NCBI RefSeq assembly: GCF_019797745.1 | Contig: NZ_VOSI01000004.1 | Coordinates: forward strand, 147,318 to 211,317 | Length of the DNA: 64,000 nt | Direction: 5' to 3' | Source: Edaphocola aurantiacus | Lineage (GTDB): Bacteria > Bacteroidota > Bacteroidia > Chitinophagales > Chitinophagaceae | Shown: in pieces, positions 27,759 through 36,509 of the stretch | Numbering within the stretch: position 1 is the first letter of the stretch | Layout of the letters: the number at the start of each line of letters is the position of its first letter | Made by a program: the position numbers and the translations under genes | The notes under the pieces: model-generated | Told to the model about the DNA's origin: nothing | What the model saw: the letters and a program-made list of their open reading frames with translations, nothing else | The model's database searches: none

Positions 27759-27832
27759 AATGATAGAATTTAATTACTTTTTAAGATTAAACCATAACAC
27801 TTCGTTTACAACTTGTTAACATAGGGAGCCTA

Positions 27833-27840
27833 CAAACGTA
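27833..27840 (-). promoter_or_regulatory. Candidate -7 element (TACGTTTG) for the 2086-residue protein gene
   Basis: Minus-strand TACGTTTG fits TAnnTTTG. A TTTC (27864-27861) stands about 20 bp upstream where TTTG would be expected. It implies a 5' leader of about 70 nt. Confidence 0.5.
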
Positions 27841-28050
27841 ATTAAAAAGAAAAAAAAAGTGAAACTTTACATGCATTATTATTAATTAAATGTGTTTTAT
27901 TTTACAGCTAATTATTTGGCATGTAATCATTTAGAGATGTGAAAAATAATAAATTCAATTAGAATGCCTGATTTTATGTACATTTGCGCCTCATTGTGCA
28001 GGAGGTTACAGTATGATAACATGCTGAAAAAATAAAATATTAAAAATAAA

Positions 28051-28081
28051 TTTGGATATTAAAAATTTAGTTATACCTTTG
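28051..28081 (+). promoter_or_regulatory. Promoter of the S10-spc ribosomal protein operon
   Basis: TTTG at 28051-28054 and TACCTTTG at 28074-28081, with 19 bp between them, match the Bacteroidota primary sigma factor consensus. The rpsJ ATG is 33 bp downstream. Confidence 0.8.
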
Positions 28082-28114
28082 CACTCCCAATTATTAAAGG
28101 AAGTTTTTTGAATT

Positions 28115-28420
28115 ATGTCACAACGCATTCGCATTAAATTGAAATCTTACGACCATAATTTGGTTGATAAGTCAGCAGAAAAAATCGTTAAGACGGTAAG
28201 AGGTACAGGAGCAGTCGTAACTGGCCCTATTCCTTTGCCAACGGATAAGAAAATATTTACGGTTCTGCGTTCACCGCACGTAAATAAAAAAGCAAGAGAG
28301 CAATTTCAATTATGTACTCACAAGCGCTTATTAGACATCTATACATCTAGCAGCAAGACTGTTGATGCTCTGTCTAAACTGGATCTTCCGAGTGGAGTTG
28401 AAGTTGAAATCAAAGCCTAA
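28115..28420 (+). CDS. rpsJ: 30S ribosomal protein S10
   Basis: A 101-residue protein beginning [20 protein letters not shown]. It carries the S10 hallmark segments [10 protein letters not shown] and [18 protein letters not shown]10 sits in the head of the small subunit and, in other bacteria, also joins NusB in antitermination. It is the first gene of the operon, just behind a consensus promoter. Its length is normal for the family. An unusual 249-bp gap separates it from rplC. Confidence 0.98.
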   Translation: MSQRIRIKLKSYDHNLVDKSAEKIVKTVRGTGAVVTGPIPLPTDKKIFTVLRSPHVNKKAREQFQLCTHKRLLDIYTSSSKTVDALSKLDLPSGVEVEIKA

Positions 28421-28669
28421 CCTGCTGTAGTTTCAAGCAAAAATCAAAAAATTTAATAGCGAAAGCTTTGTTCTTTATACATAACTGAATAAACGGTTAA
28501 TCCCTATCAGTGCGACAGATATATAATACTGTAGCAATAACAACTGAAACGGGCGCTTGACTAAGGGTGTCAGACACAGTTCTGAATTTCCATTGAGCTA
28601 TTAAATAAACATAAAACAAAACGGGATTGTTGTCCCTTGTAATAACGAAATAATAATTATCTCTAACAA
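28421..28669 (+). promoter_or_regulatory. Long rpsJ-rplC spacer, candidate leader or attenuator
   Basis: 249 bp without a gene inside an operon whose genes normally follow each other closely. No convincing TAnnTTTG element is visible. A small GGGA-TTGTT-TCCC hairpin lies near 28622-28637, just upstream of rplC. It may be a regulatory RNA or an ordinary degenerate spacer. Confidence 0.3.
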
Positions 28670-29287
28670 ATGAAAGGTATTATTGGCAAAAAAATCGGCA
28701 TGACAAGTGTGTTCGAGGCTAATGGAAAGCAGGTTGCCTGCACCATTATTGAAGCTGGCCCTTGTGTTGTTACGCAAAAGAAAACCGTAGAAACAGACGG
28801 TTACGAGTCGCTTCAAATAGCTTACGGTACACGTAAAGAGAAAAACACGCCGAAAGCTCTTCTTAATCACTTCGCAAAAGCAAATACAGATGCGAAATCT
28901 GTAGTGAAAGAAATTCGCAACTGCTCTATCGATAAACAAGTTGGTGAAACTATTACATGTGACATTTTCGCTGAAGGCGAAAAAGTTAGTGTAATCGGTA
29001 CTACAAAAGGTAAAGGTTTCCAAGGTGTTGTTAAACGTCACGGATTTGCCGGGGTAGGTGAGGCATCTCACGGTCAGCACGATCGTCAGCGTGCACCAGG
29101 TTCTATTGGTGGATCTTCTTATCCTAGCCGCGTATTTAAAAATATGAGAATGGCTGGCCAAATGGGTGGTGACCGCGTAAAGGTTAAAGCTCTTAAAGTA
29201 ATGAAAGTGTTTCCTGAACAAAACTATATCGTAGTTGCTGGTTCAGTTCCGGGTCACAATGGTTCCATCGTTTTAATTCAGAAATAA
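28670..29287 (+). CDS. rplC: 50S ribosomal protein L3
   Basis: A 205-residue protein starting MKGIIGKKIGMTSVFEANGK, the typical L3 opening. The conserved loop that reaches towards the peptidyl transferase centre is present (GFAGVGEASHGQHDRQRAPG, then SYPSRVFKNMRMAGQMGG). L3 is an early 23S rRNA assembly protein. Length is normal. rplD follows after 2 bp, so the two are coupled. Confidence 0.98.
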   Translation: MKGIIGKKIGMTSVFEANGKQVACTIIEAGPCVVTQKKTVETDGYESLQIAYGTRKEKNTPKALLNHFAKANTDAKSVVKEIRNCSIDKQVGETITCDIFAEGEKVSVIGTTKGKGFQGVVKRHGFAGVGEASHGQHDRQRAPGSIGGSSYPSRVFKNMRMAGQMGGDRVKVKALKVMKVFPEQNYIVVAGSVPGHNGSIVLIQK

Positions 29288-29289
29288 TC

Positions 29290-29925
29290 ATGCAAATCGA
29301 AGTATTAAATAGCAAAGGTGAAAAGACCGGTCGCACGGTGGAATTGCCAGAAGATATCTTCAACATTGAGCCTAACGATCACGTTATCTATTTAGCAGTT
29401 AAGCAATATTTAGCAGCTCGTCGTTTAGGTACTCACAAAACAAAGACCCGCGCGGAAGTAAAAGGTTCTAGCCGCAAATTACACCGTCAAAAAGGTACTG
29501 GTGGTTCCCGTAAAGGTAACATCCGTAACCCATTATATAAAGGTGGTGGTACAGTGAATGGTCCAGCTCCTCACTCTTACGATTTCAAACTGAACCGTAA
29601 AGTAAAAGATCTGGCTAAGATGTCTGCACTGACGTATAAAGCAAAAGATAACAAAATCGTAGTAATCGAAGACATTAAAGTTGATGCTCCTAACACAAAA
29701 CAAATGTTAGCTGTATTAAACAGTCTGAAAGTTGCAGATCAGAAATTGTTATTAGTAAATGCTGATTACGATGCAAACTTCTACTTAAGCGTACGCAATC
29801 TGCCTAAAGTTAAAGCTAGCGTATTAAGCGATATCAATACTTATGATATCCTGAATGCAAAAACACTGGTATTAACAGAAAGCGCTGCTAAAGTATTTAC
29901 TGACGCAGTTGAAGTTGAAGCTTAA
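29290..29925 (+). CDS. rplD: 50S ribosomal protein L4
   Basis: A 211-residue protein. The extended loop that lines the exit tunnel is recognisable (GTHKTKTRAEVKGSSRKLHR, then QKGTGGSRKGNIRNP). In Escherichia coli L4 represses its own operon through the S10 leader. No equivalent upstream of rpsJ is evident here, but the rpsJ-rplC spacer could play such a part, which is speculation. It directly follows rplC. Confidence 0.98.
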   Translation: MQIEVLNSKGEKTGRTVELPEDIFNIEPNDHVIYLAVKQYLAARRLGTHKTKTRAEVKGSSRKLHRQKGTGGSRKGNIRNPLYKGGGTVNGPAPHSYDFKLNRKVKDLAKMSALTYKAKDNKIVVIEDIKVDAPNTKQMLAVLNSLKVADQKLLLVNADYDANFYLSVRNLPKVKASVLSDINTYDILNAKTLVLTESAAKVFTDAVEVEA

Positions 29926-29992
29926 GATTCACGTTGACGAAAGAAACAATAATTTTTGATTAGCAATAGCTAAAAAAATAAATTTAATAACA

Positions 29993-30289
29993 ATGAGACT
30001 TTCAGAAGTATTGGTTCGCCCGGTGATTACCGAAAAGGTAAATGGCCAAATGGAAAAACAAAACCGTTACACTTTCGTAGTGGACAAGCGTTCCAACAAA
30101 TTGGAAATTAAGGAAGCAGTAGAGAATTTCTACAATGTAAAAGTTGAAGAAGTAAACACTATGGTAGTTCCTGCTAAAAATAAAAGCCGTTTCACTAAAG
30201 CCGGATATGTACAAGGCCGTAAGCCAGCATACAAGAAAGCAGTAGTTACGCTTTTAGATGGAGAAACAATTGACCTGTTCTCTCTGTAA
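29993..30289 (+). CDS. rplW: 50S ribosomal protein L23
   Basis: A 98-residue protein with the L23 opening LSEVLVRPVITEKVN and the core TFVVDKRSNKLEIKEAVENF. L23 stands at the polypeptide exit site, where trigger factor and SRP dock. Length is normal. A 94-bp spacer with a hairpin lies between it and rplB. Confidence 0.98.
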   Translation: MRLSEVLVRPVITEKVNGQMEKQNRYTFVVDKRSNKLEIKEAVENFYNVKVEEVNTMVVPAKNKSRFTKAGYVQGRKPAYKKAVVTLLDGETIDLFSL

Positions 30290-30324
30290 TAATTGAAATA
30301 CAATAATTAAATCATTAATTATAA

Positions 30325-30364
30325 TAATTTGACGCTATTGGCTAGCCGCCAGATAATCAAATTA
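30325..30364 (+). promoter_or_regulatory. Hairpin in the rplW-rplB spacer
   Basis: An 8-bp outer stem (TAATTTGA 30325-30332 with TCAAATTA 30357-30364) surrounds an inner stem TATTGGC/GCC-A-G-ATA with a TAGCC loop. There is no U-tract after it, so it is more likely a leader or processing structure than a terminator. Confidence 0.35.
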
Positions 30365-30383
30365 CTAAATTCTATTTAGAAAA

Positions 30384-31211
30384 ATGGCTTTACGTAAATA
30401 CAAACCGACCACTCCCGGTACTCGTTTCAGAGTAGGAAATGCGTTTGCAGAAATTACTACTGACAAACCAGAAAAGAGCTTATTAGACAGAAAGAACAGT
30501 TCTTCTGGCCGTAACTCTAAAGGTCGTATGACTATGCGCAATATTGGCGGTGGTCATAAACAACACTATCGTATCGTTGATTTCAAACGTAACAAGAAAG
30601 ATATTCCTGCTACAGTTAAGACAATCGAATACGATCCGAACCGTACTGCATTCATCGCTTTATTAGCGTATGCTGATGGTGAAAAACGTTACATCATTGC
30701 TCCTCAGGGTCTGCAGGTTGGTGCTACTGTAATCAGTGGTGACAGCGTTGCTCCTGAAGTAGGTAACGCTCTGTTGATGAAAAACATGCCATTAGGTACT
30801 GTAATTCACAACATTGAAATGCAACCTGGTAAAGGTGGTTCTATCGCTCGTTCTGCTGGTACTTATGCACAGCTGAGCGCGAAAGAAGATAAATATGCTG
30901 TATTAAAAATGCCATCTGGCGAGCTGCGTAAAGTATTAAGCGCATGTTACGCAACAGTAGGTGTTGTTTCTAACAGCGATCACCAACTGGAATCTATGGG
31001 TAAAGCAGGTCGTAACCGTTGGAGAGGTTTACGTCCACGTGTAAGAGGTGTTGCGATGAACCCTGTAGATCACCCGATGGGTGGTGGTGAAGGTAAATCT
31101 TCTGGTGGTCACCCACGTAGCCGTACTGGTAAGTATGCTAAAGGTGAGAAAACACGTAGCAAGACTAAACCTTCAAATGCACTGATTATTCAACGTGCTA
31201 AGAAAAAATAA
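30384..31211 (+). CDS. rplB: 50S ribosomal protein L2
   Basis: A 275-residue protein with the L2 signatures [16 protein letters not shown] near the N-terminus and [20 protein letters not shown] near the C-terminus. The latter holds the His that corresponds to the peptidyl-transferase-associated residue. L2 joins the subunits and is needed for peptidyl transferase assembly. The length is as expected. Confidence 0.98.
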   Translation: MALRKYKPTTPGTRFRVGNAFAEITTDKPEKSLLDRKNSSSGRNSKGRMTMRNIGGGHKQHYRIVDFKRNKKDIPATVKTIEYDPNRTAFIALLAYADGEKRYIIAPQGLQVGATVISGDSVAPEVGNALLMKNMPLGTVIHNIEMQPGKGGSIARSAGTYAQLSAKEDKYAVLKMPSGELRKVLSACYATVGVVSNSDHQLESMGKAGRNRWRGLRPRVRGVAMNPVDHPMGGGEGKSSGGHPRSRTGKYAKGEKTRSKTKPSNALIIQRAKKK

Positions 31212-31236
31212 TAATTAATTCTTAATAGATAAAATG

Positions 31237-31263
31237 GGCAGGTTGCTGCAAAGTAAACCTGCC
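31237..31263 (+). promoter_or_regulatory. Hairpin in the rplB-rpsS spacer
   Basis: GGCAGGTT (31237-31244) pairs perfectly with AACCTGCC (31256-31263) around an 11-nt loop, 23 bp before the rpsS start. No U-tract follows. Confidence 0.35.
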
Positions 31264-31286
31264 AAATCATCACAAAAAACGCAACA

Positions 31287-31556
31287 ATGGGTCGTTCAAT
31301 TAAAAAAGGTCCTTACATTGACCATAACCTTGAGCAAAAAGTATTGGCTCAAAACGAAGCAGGCGCTAAAAGAACTGTAATCAAAACTTGGAGCCGTCGC
31401 TCTACAATCTCTCCTGATTTTGTAGGTCACACATTTGCAGTTCACAATGGCAACAAATTCATCCCTGTTTATGTAACTGAATACATGGTAGGTCATAAAT
31501 TAGGTGAGTTTGCGCCAACACGTAACTTCAAAGGTCACAGTGACAAGAAAAAGTAA
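31287..31556 (+). CDS. rpsS: 30S ribosomal protein S19
   Basis: An 89-residue protein with the typical start [19 protein letters not shown] and the conserved core [20 protein letters not shown]19 binds 16S rRNA in the head with S13, near the A site. Length is normal. Confidence 0.98.
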   Translation: MGRSIKKGPYIDHNLEQKVLAQNEAGAKRTVIKTWSRRSTISPDFVGHTFAVHNGNKFIPVYVTEYMVGHKLGEFAPTRNFKGHSDKKK

Positions 31557-31629
31557 GTTAAACCTTACGTACAGTATTTAATTTTTTTAGTAACCTTTTT
31601 AAATAGAGTCCTTCAAGGATTTAAGGTAT

Positions 31630-31977
31630 ATGGAAGCAACAGCTCGTTTAAGAAATTATCCTACTTCTCCGCGCAAAATGCGTTTGTTAGCGGACCTGGT
31701 GCGCGGTATGGAAGTAGAAAAGGCTTTAAGCATTTTAAAGTTCAGCACAAAGCATCCTTCAGTAGCATTGGAGAAATTATTATTAAGTGCTATTGACAAC
31801 TGGAAACAAAAAAACCAGGGTCAGGATGTAGCAGATGCTAACCTGATCGTAAAAACAATTTTTGTAGATGGTGGTCGTATGGTAAAACGTATGTTACCAG
31901 CTCCGCAAGGTCGTGCATATCGCATCCGCAAGCGCAGCAACCACGTAACAATCATTGTTGATAGCAAAGCAAACTAA
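31630..31977 (+). CDS. rplV: 50S ribosomal protein L22
   Basis: A 115-residue protein. The opening ([20 protein letters not shown]) and the C-terminal tunnel hairpin ([19 protein letters not shown]) are typical L22. The hairpin lines the exit tunnel and is the site of macrolide resistance mutations in other bacteria. Length is normal. Confidence 0.98.
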   Translation: MEATARLRNYPTSPRKMRLLADLVRGMEVEKALSILKFSTKHPSVALEKLLLSAIDNWKQKNQGQDVADANLIVKTIFVDGGRMVKRMLPAPQGRAYRIRKRSNHVTIIVDSKAN

Positions 31978-32010
31978 TTTAAAATATTTCAAATCCATAA
32001 CAACTGAATA

Positions 32011-32811
32011 ATGGGTCAAAAAGCAAATCCAATAGGTAATCGTTTAGGAATCATCCGTGGATGGGATTCTATGTGGTATAGCGATCAGAAACAATATGGC
32101 AAGAACCTGGTACAGGACCACAAAATCCGTACTTATCTGAATGCCCGCATCAACAAAGGTGGTGTTTCTCGTATCGTTATCGAACGTACACTTGGTAAAT
32201 TAATCATTACTATTCACACGTCTAAACCAGGTATCATCATTGGTAAAGGCGGTCAGGAAGTAGATAGAATTAAAGAAGAGCTGAAAAAATTAACCGCTAA
32301 TGCTGATGTTCAAATCAACATTATGGAGATCCGTCGTCCTGAACTGGATGCTCAGATCGTAGGTGAAACTATCGCTCGTCAAATCGAAGGCCGTGTAAGC
32401 TTCAAAAGAGCTATCAAAATGGCAATCGCTACTGCAATGCGCATGGGTGCAGAAGGTATCAAAATCAAAGCGAGTGGTCGCTTAGGTGGTGCTGAGATCG
32501 CGCGTTCAGAAGAAATGAAACAAGGTCGTACACCATTACATACTTACCGTATGGATATCGATTATGCTAACGTATACGCGATGACTGTTTACGGTAAAAT
32601 CGGTCTGAAAGTTTGGATTTGTAAAGGTGAAGTTTTAGGTAAGAGAGAGTTGAATCCGAACATCACTTCCGGTTCTACAGACCGTCGTGGCGGTGAGCGT
32701 AGTGAAGGTCGTGGCGATCGCAGACCAGGTGGTAACAATCGCGGTGGCAATAACCGTGGCGGTAACAACAACCGTGGTGGTGACAGAGCTCCTCGTCAAA
32801 ATAAAGACTAA
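32011..32811 (+). CDS. rpsC: 30S ribosomal protein S3 with RGG/N-rich tail
   Basis: A 266-residue protein. [13 protein letters not shown] opens it, the KH domain motif [14 protein letters not shown] lies at about 75-88, and the C-terminal S3 domain ([10 protein letters not shown]) follows. S3 lines the mRNA entry tunnel and contributes helicase activity. The last 45 residues are a low-complexity tail rich in Arg, Gly and Asn with repeated NRGG units, so the protein is longer than the usual 210-240 residues. A tail like this could bind RNA non-specifically, which is inference. Confidence 0.98.
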   Translation: MGQKANPIGNRLGIIRGWDSMWYSDQKQYGKNLVQDHKIRTYLNARINKGGVSRIVIERTLGKLIITIHTSKPGIIIGKGGQEVDRIKEELKKLTANADVQINIMEIRRPELDAQIVGETIARQIEGRVSFKRAIKMAIATAMRMGAEGIKIKASGRLGGAEIARSEEMKQGRTPLHTYRMDIDYANVYAMTVYGKIGLKVWICKGEVLGKRELNPNITSGSTDRRGGERSEGRGDRRPGGNNRGGNNRGGNNNRGGDRAPRQNKD

Positions 32812-32820
32812 TTATCCTGT

Positions 32821-32841
32821 AGCGTGGTGATATACCACGCT
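32821..32841 (+). promoter_or_regulatory. Hairpin in the rpsC-rplP spacer
   Basis: AGCGTGGT (32821-32828) pairs with ACCACGCT (32834-32841) around GATAT, directly after the rpsC stop. The T-rich stretch AATAATTTTG starts about 10 nt later, so it could act as a weak attenuator or a 3'-end stabiliser. Confidence 0.4.
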
Positions 32842-32934
32842 GCCTTATAAAAATAATTTTGTATGCTCAGGAGGTTCAGGCGCTGGTAATCAATAAAGAT
32901 ATCATCCTGTACAATCTGAATAAAATATAATATA

Positions 32935-33357
32935 ATGTTACAACCAAAAAGAGTTAAGCGTCGTAAACAGCATAAAGGCCGTATCAGAGGTAATGCACAA
33001 CGTGGTGCTACTGTAGCATTCGGTTCTTTCGGTCTGAAAGCTTTAGAGCCAAAATGGATTACTAACCGTCAGATCGAAGCTGCACGTCAGGCTATGACAC
33101 GTCATATGAAGCGTGAAGGAACTGTTTGGATCCGTATCTTCCCTGATAAACCAATTACTGCAAAACCAGCAGAGGTACGTATGGGTAAAGGTAAAGGTAG
33201 CTTGGAATACTGGGCAGCTGTAGTAAAACCAGGATGCATCATGTTCGAAGTTGAAGGTGTACCAATGGAACTGGCTAAAGAAGCAATGGAATTAGCCGCT
33301 CAAAAACTGCCTATCAAAACTAAGTTCGTTGTTCGTCACGATTACGTTGAAGCATAA
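32935..33357 (+). CDS. rplP: 50S ribosomal protein L16
   Basis: A 140-residue protein. [16 protein letters not shown] and the conserved [19 protein letters not shown] block identify L16. It binds near the A site and the elbow of tRNA on the large subunit. Length is normal. A 123-bp spacer with a hairpin precedes it. Confidence 0.98.
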   Translation: MLQPKRVKRRKQHKGRIRGNAQRGATVAFGSFGLKALEPKWITNRQIEAARQAMTRHMKREGTVWIRIFPDKPITAKPAEVRMGKGKGSLEYWAAVVKPGCIMFEVEGVPMELAKEAMELAAQKLPIKTKFVVRHDYVEA

Positions 33358-33414
33358 TTAACATCATGAATCTTGCTGTAAAGCATAGTTCTAACCATTA
33401 AAAAAGTATTTAAA

Positions 33415-33621
33415 ATGGCAAAGTCTAAAAAAGTAGAAGACTATCGTTCATTAAGCGATGAGGCGTTGTTAGATAAGATTGGTGCTGAGACTGATCGTCT
33501 TAATAAATTAAAATTCAGCCACTCTGTTAACCCAGTTGAAAATCCGATGATCATCCGTTCAGTACGTCGTCAGATCGCACAACTAATTACAGAGCAACGC
33601 AAAAGACAATTAGGAAACTAA
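33415..33621 (+). CDS. rpmC: 50S ribosomal protein L29
   Basis: A 68-residue, two-helix protein with the L29 pattern [13 protein letters not shown] and the C-terminal [19 protein letters not shown]. It sits next to L23 at the exit site. Length and position between rplP and rpsQ are as expected. Confidence 0.97.
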   Translation: MAKSKKVEDYRSLSDEALLDKIGAETDRLNKLKFSHSVNPVENPMIIRSVRRQIAQLITEQRKRQLGN

Positions 33622-33637
33622 AAATATTTTAGTCATC

Positions 33638-33898
33638 ATGACAGTAGAAAGAAAAACTAGAAAAAGCCGTATAGGCTTAGTTACTAGCAACAAAATGGAT
33701 AAAACAATCACTGTTGCAGTAGAGCGTAAGGTAAAACACCCTATTTACGGTAAGTTTTTGAAAAAAACTACTAAATTCCACGCGCACGATGAAACTAACC
33801 AATGTGGTATTGGTGACACCGTACGTATCATGGAAACTCGCCCTCTGAGCAAAACAAAATGCTGGAGATTAGTAGAAATCATCGAAAAGGCTAAATAG
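33638..33898 (+). CDS. rpsQ: 30S ribosomal protein S17
   Basis: An 86-residue OB-fold protein. [20 protein letters not shown] and [20 protein letters not shown] are the usual S17 blocks. It binds 16S rRNA early in assembly. It follows rpmC by 16 bp. A 138-bp spacer separates it from rplN. Confidence 0.97.
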   Translation: MTVERKTRKSRIGLVTSNKMDKTITVAVERKVKHPIYGKFLKKTTKFHAHDETNQCGIGDTVRIMETRPLSKTKCWRLVEIIEKAK

Positions 33899-34036
33899 TT
33901 TACCACGCGATCTTTATTCATCTGCATTCCATCGTGTTGCAGCGCTGAAAAGATTTTAAACAGTCCGGAGCAGCTCATTGCTGTGTAAGGATTAAACAAT
34001 TAACAATTAAAGCGAACAGCTAAACATTTTTATAAA

Positions 34037-34405
34037 ATGATACAGCAAGAATCAAGGCTAAAAGTAGCAGACAATAGTGGTGCAAAAGAAGTACTTTGTA
34101 TCCGTGTATTAGGCAACTCAGGTCAGCAATATGCTTATGTAGGCGATCAGATTGTGGTTACAGTAAAAGATGCTATCCCAGCTGGTGGTATTAAAAAAGG
34201 TACTGTTACTAAGGCCGTTATCGTAAGAACAAAGAACAAGTTACGTCGTAAAGATGGTTCTTACATCAGCTTCGATGAAAACGCAGTAGTATTATTAAAC
34301 AATGCTGGCGACCCTCGTGGTACTCGTATCTTCGGGCCAGTGGCCAGAGAGCTGCGTGATAAAGGATACATGAAAATTGTTTCCTTAGCTCCTGAGGTTT
34401 TGTAA
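34037..34405 (+). CDS. rplN: 50S ribosomal protein L14
   Basis: A 122-residue protein starting [20 protein letters not shown], with the C-terminal [21 protein letters not shown] that identifies L14. It lies at the subunit interface, where silencing factor RsfS binds in other species. Length is normal. Confidence 0.98.
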   Translation: MIQQESRLKVADNSGAKEVLCIRVLGNSGQQYAYVGDQIVVTVKDAIPAGGIKKGTVTKAVIVRTKNKLRRKDGSYISFDENAVVLLNNAGDPRGTRIFGPVARELRDKGYMKIVSLAPEVL

Positions 34406-34424
34406 AAAATATTTTGTACCTTTG
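34399..34424 (+). promoter_or_regulatory. Possible internal promoter before rplX
   Basis: TACCTTTG at 34417-34424 is identical to the rpsJ -7 element and follows the rplN stop. The nearest TTTG (34399-34402) is only 14 bp upstream instead of 19, so the -33 box is poor. Confidence 0.4.
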
Positions 34425-34464
34425 CCGCCCGTTGACTCAAGCGGCACTATAGAATTCGTTTAAA

Positions 34465-34800
34465 ATGAAAACTAGATTCAAACCAAAATTCAATATCAAG
34501 AAAGGCGATCAGGTTGCAGTAATCGCAGGCGATGACAAAAGCCGCACTACTCCCCGTCAGGTATTGGCAGTATATCCGCTTAAAGGGCGTGTATTGGTAG
34601 AAGGTGTTAACATCGTTACCAAACACATCAAACCAAGTGCAAAAAATCCACAAGGTGGCATTGTAAAAGAGGAAGCGCCAATCAATATTTCAAATGTACA
34701 GTTGTGGGATGCGAAAGCTAAGGCTCCTGTACGTGTAACGCGCGAACGTAACGATGGTAAAACGGTTCGTATTTCTAAAAAAACTAGTCAAGCAATTTAA
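34465..34800 (+). CDS. rplX: 50S ribosomal protein L24
   Basis: A 111-residue protein with the KOW motif ([20 protein letters not shown]) near the N-terminus. L24 starts assembly of the large subunit. rplE begins 3 bp after its stop, so they are coupled. A possible internal promoter lies upstream. Confidence 0.97.
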   Translation: MKTRFKPKFNIKKGDQVAVIAGDDKSRTTPRQVLAVYPLKGRVLVEGVNIVTKHIKPSAKNPQGGIVKEEAPINISNVQLWDAKAKAPVRVTRERNDGKTVRISKKTSQAI

Positions 34801-34802
34801 TA

Positions 34803-35375
34803 ATGAGTACTACATACACTCCGCGTCTTCAGAAAAAGTATGCTGATGAAGTTAAATCGGCTTTGATGAAGAAATTCGGTTATAAAACCGTGATGCAAGT
34901 ACCTAAACTGGTTAAGATCTGTCTTAACCAAGGTGTAAAAGGTTCTACATCTGACAAGAAATTAGTTGATGATGCTGTGAAAGAAATGACAATGATCGCT
35001 GGTCAAAAAGCGGTTCCTACATTATCTAAAAAGGACATCTCTAACTTCAAATTACGTAAAAACATGCCTATCGGTGCTCGCGTAACTTTACGTGGTGCTA
35101 ATATGTTTGAATTTATGGATCGTTTGATCTCTATCTCTTTGCCACGTGTACGTGACTTCAAAGGTATCAATGACAAATCTTTTGATGGTCGTGGTAACTA
35201 CACTTTTGGTGTTACAGAGCAAATCATTTACCCTGAGATCGATATCGATAAAGTAAATCGTATTTCTGGTATGGATATTACTTTCGTAACTACAGCTAAA
35301 ACTAACGAAGAAGCTTACGAGTTACTGAAAGAATTAGGCTTACCATTCAAAAATATTAAAAAAGATATCAACTAA
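34803..35375 (+). CDS. rplE: 50S ribosomal protein L5
   Basis: A 190-residue protein. The blocks [35 protein letters not shown] and [19 protein letters not shown] are classic L5. It binds 5S rRNA and contacts the P-site tRNA. It sits 2 bp from both neighbours. Length is slightly above the usual 180. Confidence 0.98.
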   Translation: MSTTYTPRLQKKYADEVKSALMKKFGYKTVMQVPKLVKICLNQGVKGSTSDKKLVDDAVKEMTMIAGQKAVPTLSKKDISNFKLRKNMPIGARVTLRGANMFEFMDRLISISLPRVRDFKGINDKSFDGRGNYTFGVTEQIIYPEIDIDKVNRISGMDITFVTTAKTNEEAYELLKELGLPFKNIKKDIN

Positions 35376-35377
35376 TC

Positions 35378-35647
35378 ATGGCTAGAGAATCCATAAAAGC
35401 GCGTCAGCGCAAGCGTGAGAAAATGGTAGCTCAATTTGCTGAAAAACGTGCTGCTTTAAAAGCTGCAGGTGACTACGAAGCATTGGACAAATTACCTAAA
35501 AACGCTTCTCCTGTTCGTCTTAAAAATCGTTGTCAATTAACAGGTCGTCCTAAAGGTTACATGCGTCAATTTGGTATTGGCCGTGTTATCTTCCGCGAAA
35601 TGGCATTGAATGGTTTGATACCAGGCGTAACTAAAGCTTCTTGGTAA
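35378..35647 (+). CDS. rpsN: 30S ribosomal protein S14 (zinc-free type)
   Basis: An 89-residue protein of the long, zinc-free S14 form: one Cys in [19 protein letters not shown] and no CxxC pairs. S14 binds the 16S head with S10 and S3. It directly follows rplE. A 119-bp spacer leads to rpsH. Confidence 0.97.
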   Translation: MARESIKARQRKREKMVAQFAEKRAALKAAGDYEALDKLPKNASPVRLKNRCQLTGRPKGYMRQFGIGRVIFREMALNGLIPGVTKASW

Positions 35648-35766
35648 GCATTTAGTCGACTATCATTGCCGGTTTCGGTTTCTGATGGTTTGAAATTATT
35701 AGGCCTATGTCCATAGCAATATGGTAACTAGCGTCAATTACTCAACTTAAAATTTAAAGTTTAAAA

Positions 35767-36165
35767 ATGGTAACAGATCCTATAGCCGATTTTTTAACGC
35801 GCATTCGTAACGCTCAGATGGCTAAACACCGTATCGTTGAAATCCCAGCTTCTAATCTGAAGAAAAGAATCACTGAGATTTTATATGATAAAGGTTATAT
35901 CTTAAAATATAAATTCGAAGACGATAACAAACAAGGTTTAATTAAGATTGCATTGAAATATGATGGTCAATCTAAAGAGCCGGTTATCCGTTCATTAGAA
36001 AGAATCAGCCGCCCAGGTTTACGTCAGTATGCTAAACCTTCTGAAATCAAAAGAGTAAAGAATGGTTTGGGTATTGCTATCGTTTCTACTTCTAAAGGTG
36101 TAATGACTGATAAAGAAGCACGTAACAATAACGTAGGTGGTGAAGTATTATGCCACGTTTGGTAA
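35767..36165 (+). CDS. rpsH: 30S ribosomal protein S8
   Basis: A 132-residue protein starting [20 protein letters not shown] and ending in the S8 block [21 protein letters not shown]8 binds the central domain of 16S rRNA and regulates the spc operon in Escherichia coli. Here it is the last gene: rplF, which normally follows, is absent and a terminator stands 15 bp beyond the stop. Confidence 0.98.
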   Translation: MVTDPIADFLTRIRNAQMAKHRIVEIPASNLKKRITEILYDKGYILKYKFEDDNKQGLIKIALKYDGQSKEPVIRSLERISRPGLRQYAKPSEIKRVKNGLGIAIVSTSKGVMTDKEARNNNVGGEVLCHVW

Positions 36166-36179
36166 TATACTTTTACTGA

Positions 36180-36229
36180 ATATAAAAGAAAAGAGACTGT
36201 CCGAAAGGGTAGTCTCTTTTCTTTTATAT
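36180..36229 (+). terminator. Terminator of the S10-spc operon after rpsH
   Basis: A 19-bp perfect stem (36180-36198 with 36211-36229) with a 12-nt loop that contains a further CC-GAAA-GG mini-hairpin. The 3' arm is T-rich (CTTTTCTTTT). Confidence 0.88.
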
Positions 36230-36230
36230 C

Positions 36231-36509
36231 ATATCTATTCTTGGGGCGAAAAAATTGTCTGCTTTATAATAGTGCTGTAGATATTGGCTAAAGCATATGT
36301 AAAAGGTTATCGATTTGGGTAGCCTTTTTTGTTTGTAGTGCTTTTTATTAACCAAAGAATAACTTCTGTAGGTGTAGATTTTAATTGACTGATATAATTT
36401 CTACTACAATTTTAGTTTATATCTATACAATAAATGTAAATAAAACGATTATGAATAATGATTTATGTATGCTAGGTTTGGGCTCTATTCAAACTTAAAT
36501 TTTGCATTT
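36231..36509 (+). other. Spacer after the truncated ribosomal operon, with a second terminator-like hairpin
   Basis: AT-rich sequence without a gene. A second hairpin lies at 36301-36328 (AAAAGGTTA with TAGCCTTTT, one G-T pair, then more T). Two terminators about 70 bp apart with nothing coding between them suggest a rearrangement scar. Confidence 0.4.
36301..36328 (+). terminator. Second terminator-like hairpin downstream of rpsH
   Basis: A 9-bp stem with one G-T pair, an 10-nt loop and a T6 run (36325-36330). Confidence 0.5.

Larger units (their letters stand above)
27759..28114. other. Divergent intergenic region between the giant exported gene and rpsJ
   Basis: A 356-bp AT-rich spacer. 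It holds a minus-strand TACGTTTG near 27833 and the strong plus-strand rpsJ promoter near 28051. No gene is visible. The rpsL-rpsG-fusA genes that often precede rpsJ are absent. Confidence 0.6.

Noticed and set aside
28601..29221. A 206-codon open frame on the minus strand across rplC
   Set aside because: It lies wholly antisense to a certain ribosomal protein gene and its translation is rich in Phe, Cys, Thr and His with no family resemblance.
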